From positions 1 through 50,124 of the forward strand of contig CAYNIW010000019.1 in assembly GCA_964397545.1 (NCBI GenBank): a stretch of DNA of 50,124 nt. Reading direction: 5' to 3'. A program made the translations under genes and the position numbers. Shown one piece after another: positions 49,616 to 50,124 of this stretch; position 1 is the first letter of the stretch; every line of letters starts with the position of its first letter. A model generated the notes under the pieces. That model had not been told where the DNA came from and searched no databases. It saw nothing but the letters and a program-made list of their open reading frames with translations. This stretch comes from JAFGIG01 sp964397545. GTDB lineage: Bacteria; SDB-A.

Positions 49616-50124
49616 ATGAGTGATTATCAAAATTATAAACTTGTAAAAGTTCCTCTTAATGAAATTAATTTGACCAGAATGTTAACTTACCATAATGAAA
49701 GGGGATTTATAATTATATCTGCTTGCCGCGGGGACAATGAAGTCACTGCTAATAAGGAAGCTACAGAAAGACTAAAAGCAGATATCAAAAAGGCAGGACT
49801 GGCTTATGCTCCAGTTTGGGGTAAATTTATAGAAAACGAAGGTAAACCCACTGAACGGGCGGTATATGAACGTTCCTTTATAGTGGTAAATCATAAAATG
49901 GATAATAGCAAATTAATAGATGATCCTATGTTGTTAAAAGGTTTGGGGATGGAGTGGTGCAAAAAATACAACCAGGAATCGTTTTTATATAAAGCCCCTG
50001 GGGAAAATGAACTATCGCATTTAATTAGGTCAAATGGATTTATAGCAGACACATTTAATACAATTTCGTTTGCTCAAACCGCTGATTTATATTTTACCAG
50101 TCTTTCCAAATCATTTAATAGAGC
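49616..50124 (+). CDS. DUF3293-like protein (partial, runs off the window)
   Basis: An open frame of at least 169 residues, cut by the window end. AAGGAGG is well placed before the ATG. The opening GFIIISACRGDNEVTANKEA, then LKADIKKAGLAYAPVWGKFI, YERSFIVVNHK and a helix ending WCKKYNQESFLYKAPG follow the same plan as the gene at 46206 (an SA-Y/C motif, a long helix, a YG/YA strand, a SF strand and xQExxxx), so both are likely the same superfamily. They share an upstream motif. Function unknown. AT-rich like the 46206 gene. Confidence 0.6.
   Translation, partial: MSDYQNYKLVKVPLNEINLTRMLTYHNERGFIIISACRGDNEVTANKEATERLKADIKKAGLAYAPVWGKFIENEGKPTERAVYERSFIVVNHKMDNSKLIDDPMLLKGLGMEWCKKYNQESFLYKAPGENELSHLIRSNGFIADTFNTISFAQTADLYFTSLSKSFNR

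Noticed and set aside
1..50124. CRISPR arrays, tRNA or rRNA genes
   Set aside because: I looked for regularly spaced direct repeats, tRNA T-loops (GGTTCGAATCC type) and rRNA-like sequences and saw none; a covariance-model search would be needed to exclude small RNAs.

Overview
The window looks like chromosomal DNA (about 40% G+C by eye) from a Gram-negative bacterium, probably of an FCB-group-like candidate phylum; a WOR-3/Cloacimonadota-like lineage would fit, but this is inference. The supports are an LPS-type family 9 glycosyltransferase, a patatin/POTRA/beta-barrel protein, lipoproteins, and five large exported proteins with a C-terminal FlgD-like/Por-type tail (Asn-Pro or VxVFDVxGR strand, a GxxxLxxGxYF turn, a basic or hydrophobic end). 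TTG starts are common. Several genes seem to have a -10 box only 5 to 8 nt before the start codon, which suggests leaderless messages.

Layout. 1-3.5 kb: the 3' end of a DUF1848 protein, an unknown exported protein, a RAYT-like protein that has lost catalytic residues, a heptosyltransferase-like enzyme, a YbaK-type deacylase and a small ESQAD-repeat protein. 3.7-7.9 kb: an Mpv17-like membrane protein, a VOC protein and a hybrid sensor histidine kinase on the minus strand. 8-11.4 kb: a polyamine operon (deoxyhypusine synthase-like enzyme, pyruvoyl arginine decarboxylase, agmatinase) followed by a UPF0316 membrane protein and a PTS EIIA-like protein. 11.5-18.1 kb: a SPOR-like protein, a 1332-residue cyclase/AAA/TPR signalling protein, CutA, and a two-subunit class I fumarase. 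18.1-39 kb: a surface-protein zone with a 14-repeat propeller-like protein, a type Vd-like patatin, a CAP protein, a papain-family peptidase, a seven-repeat FG-GAP protein and two paralogous exported proteins. Scattered among these are acetyltransferases, MscL, an orphan sodium-pump decarboxylase beta subunit, UV endonuclease and TspO.

40.2-50.1 kb is an accessory island and the most interesting part. A single-TRD HsdS-like subunit and an HsdM-like protein without recognisable catalytic motifs run leftward. From the same 154-bp intergenic region a rightward operon begins: a MoxR-type AAA+ ATPase, an unknown 354-residue protein, and a protein combining an HExxHxxxxH peptidase-like domain with a vWA MIDAS domain. 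The MoxR gene has a near-consensus promoter and a dyad operator candidate. Next come two related DUF3293-like genes that share an upstream motif, a two-lobed retropepsin-like aspartic protease next to a paralog with both active-site aspartates replaced, an unknown partner, and a decayed four-helix-bundle gene. I read this as a candidate conflict or defence system: an inactive type I modification-like specificity module beside a MoxR/vWA-peptidase effector, followed by a protease/pseudo-protease cassette. The functional link is inference.
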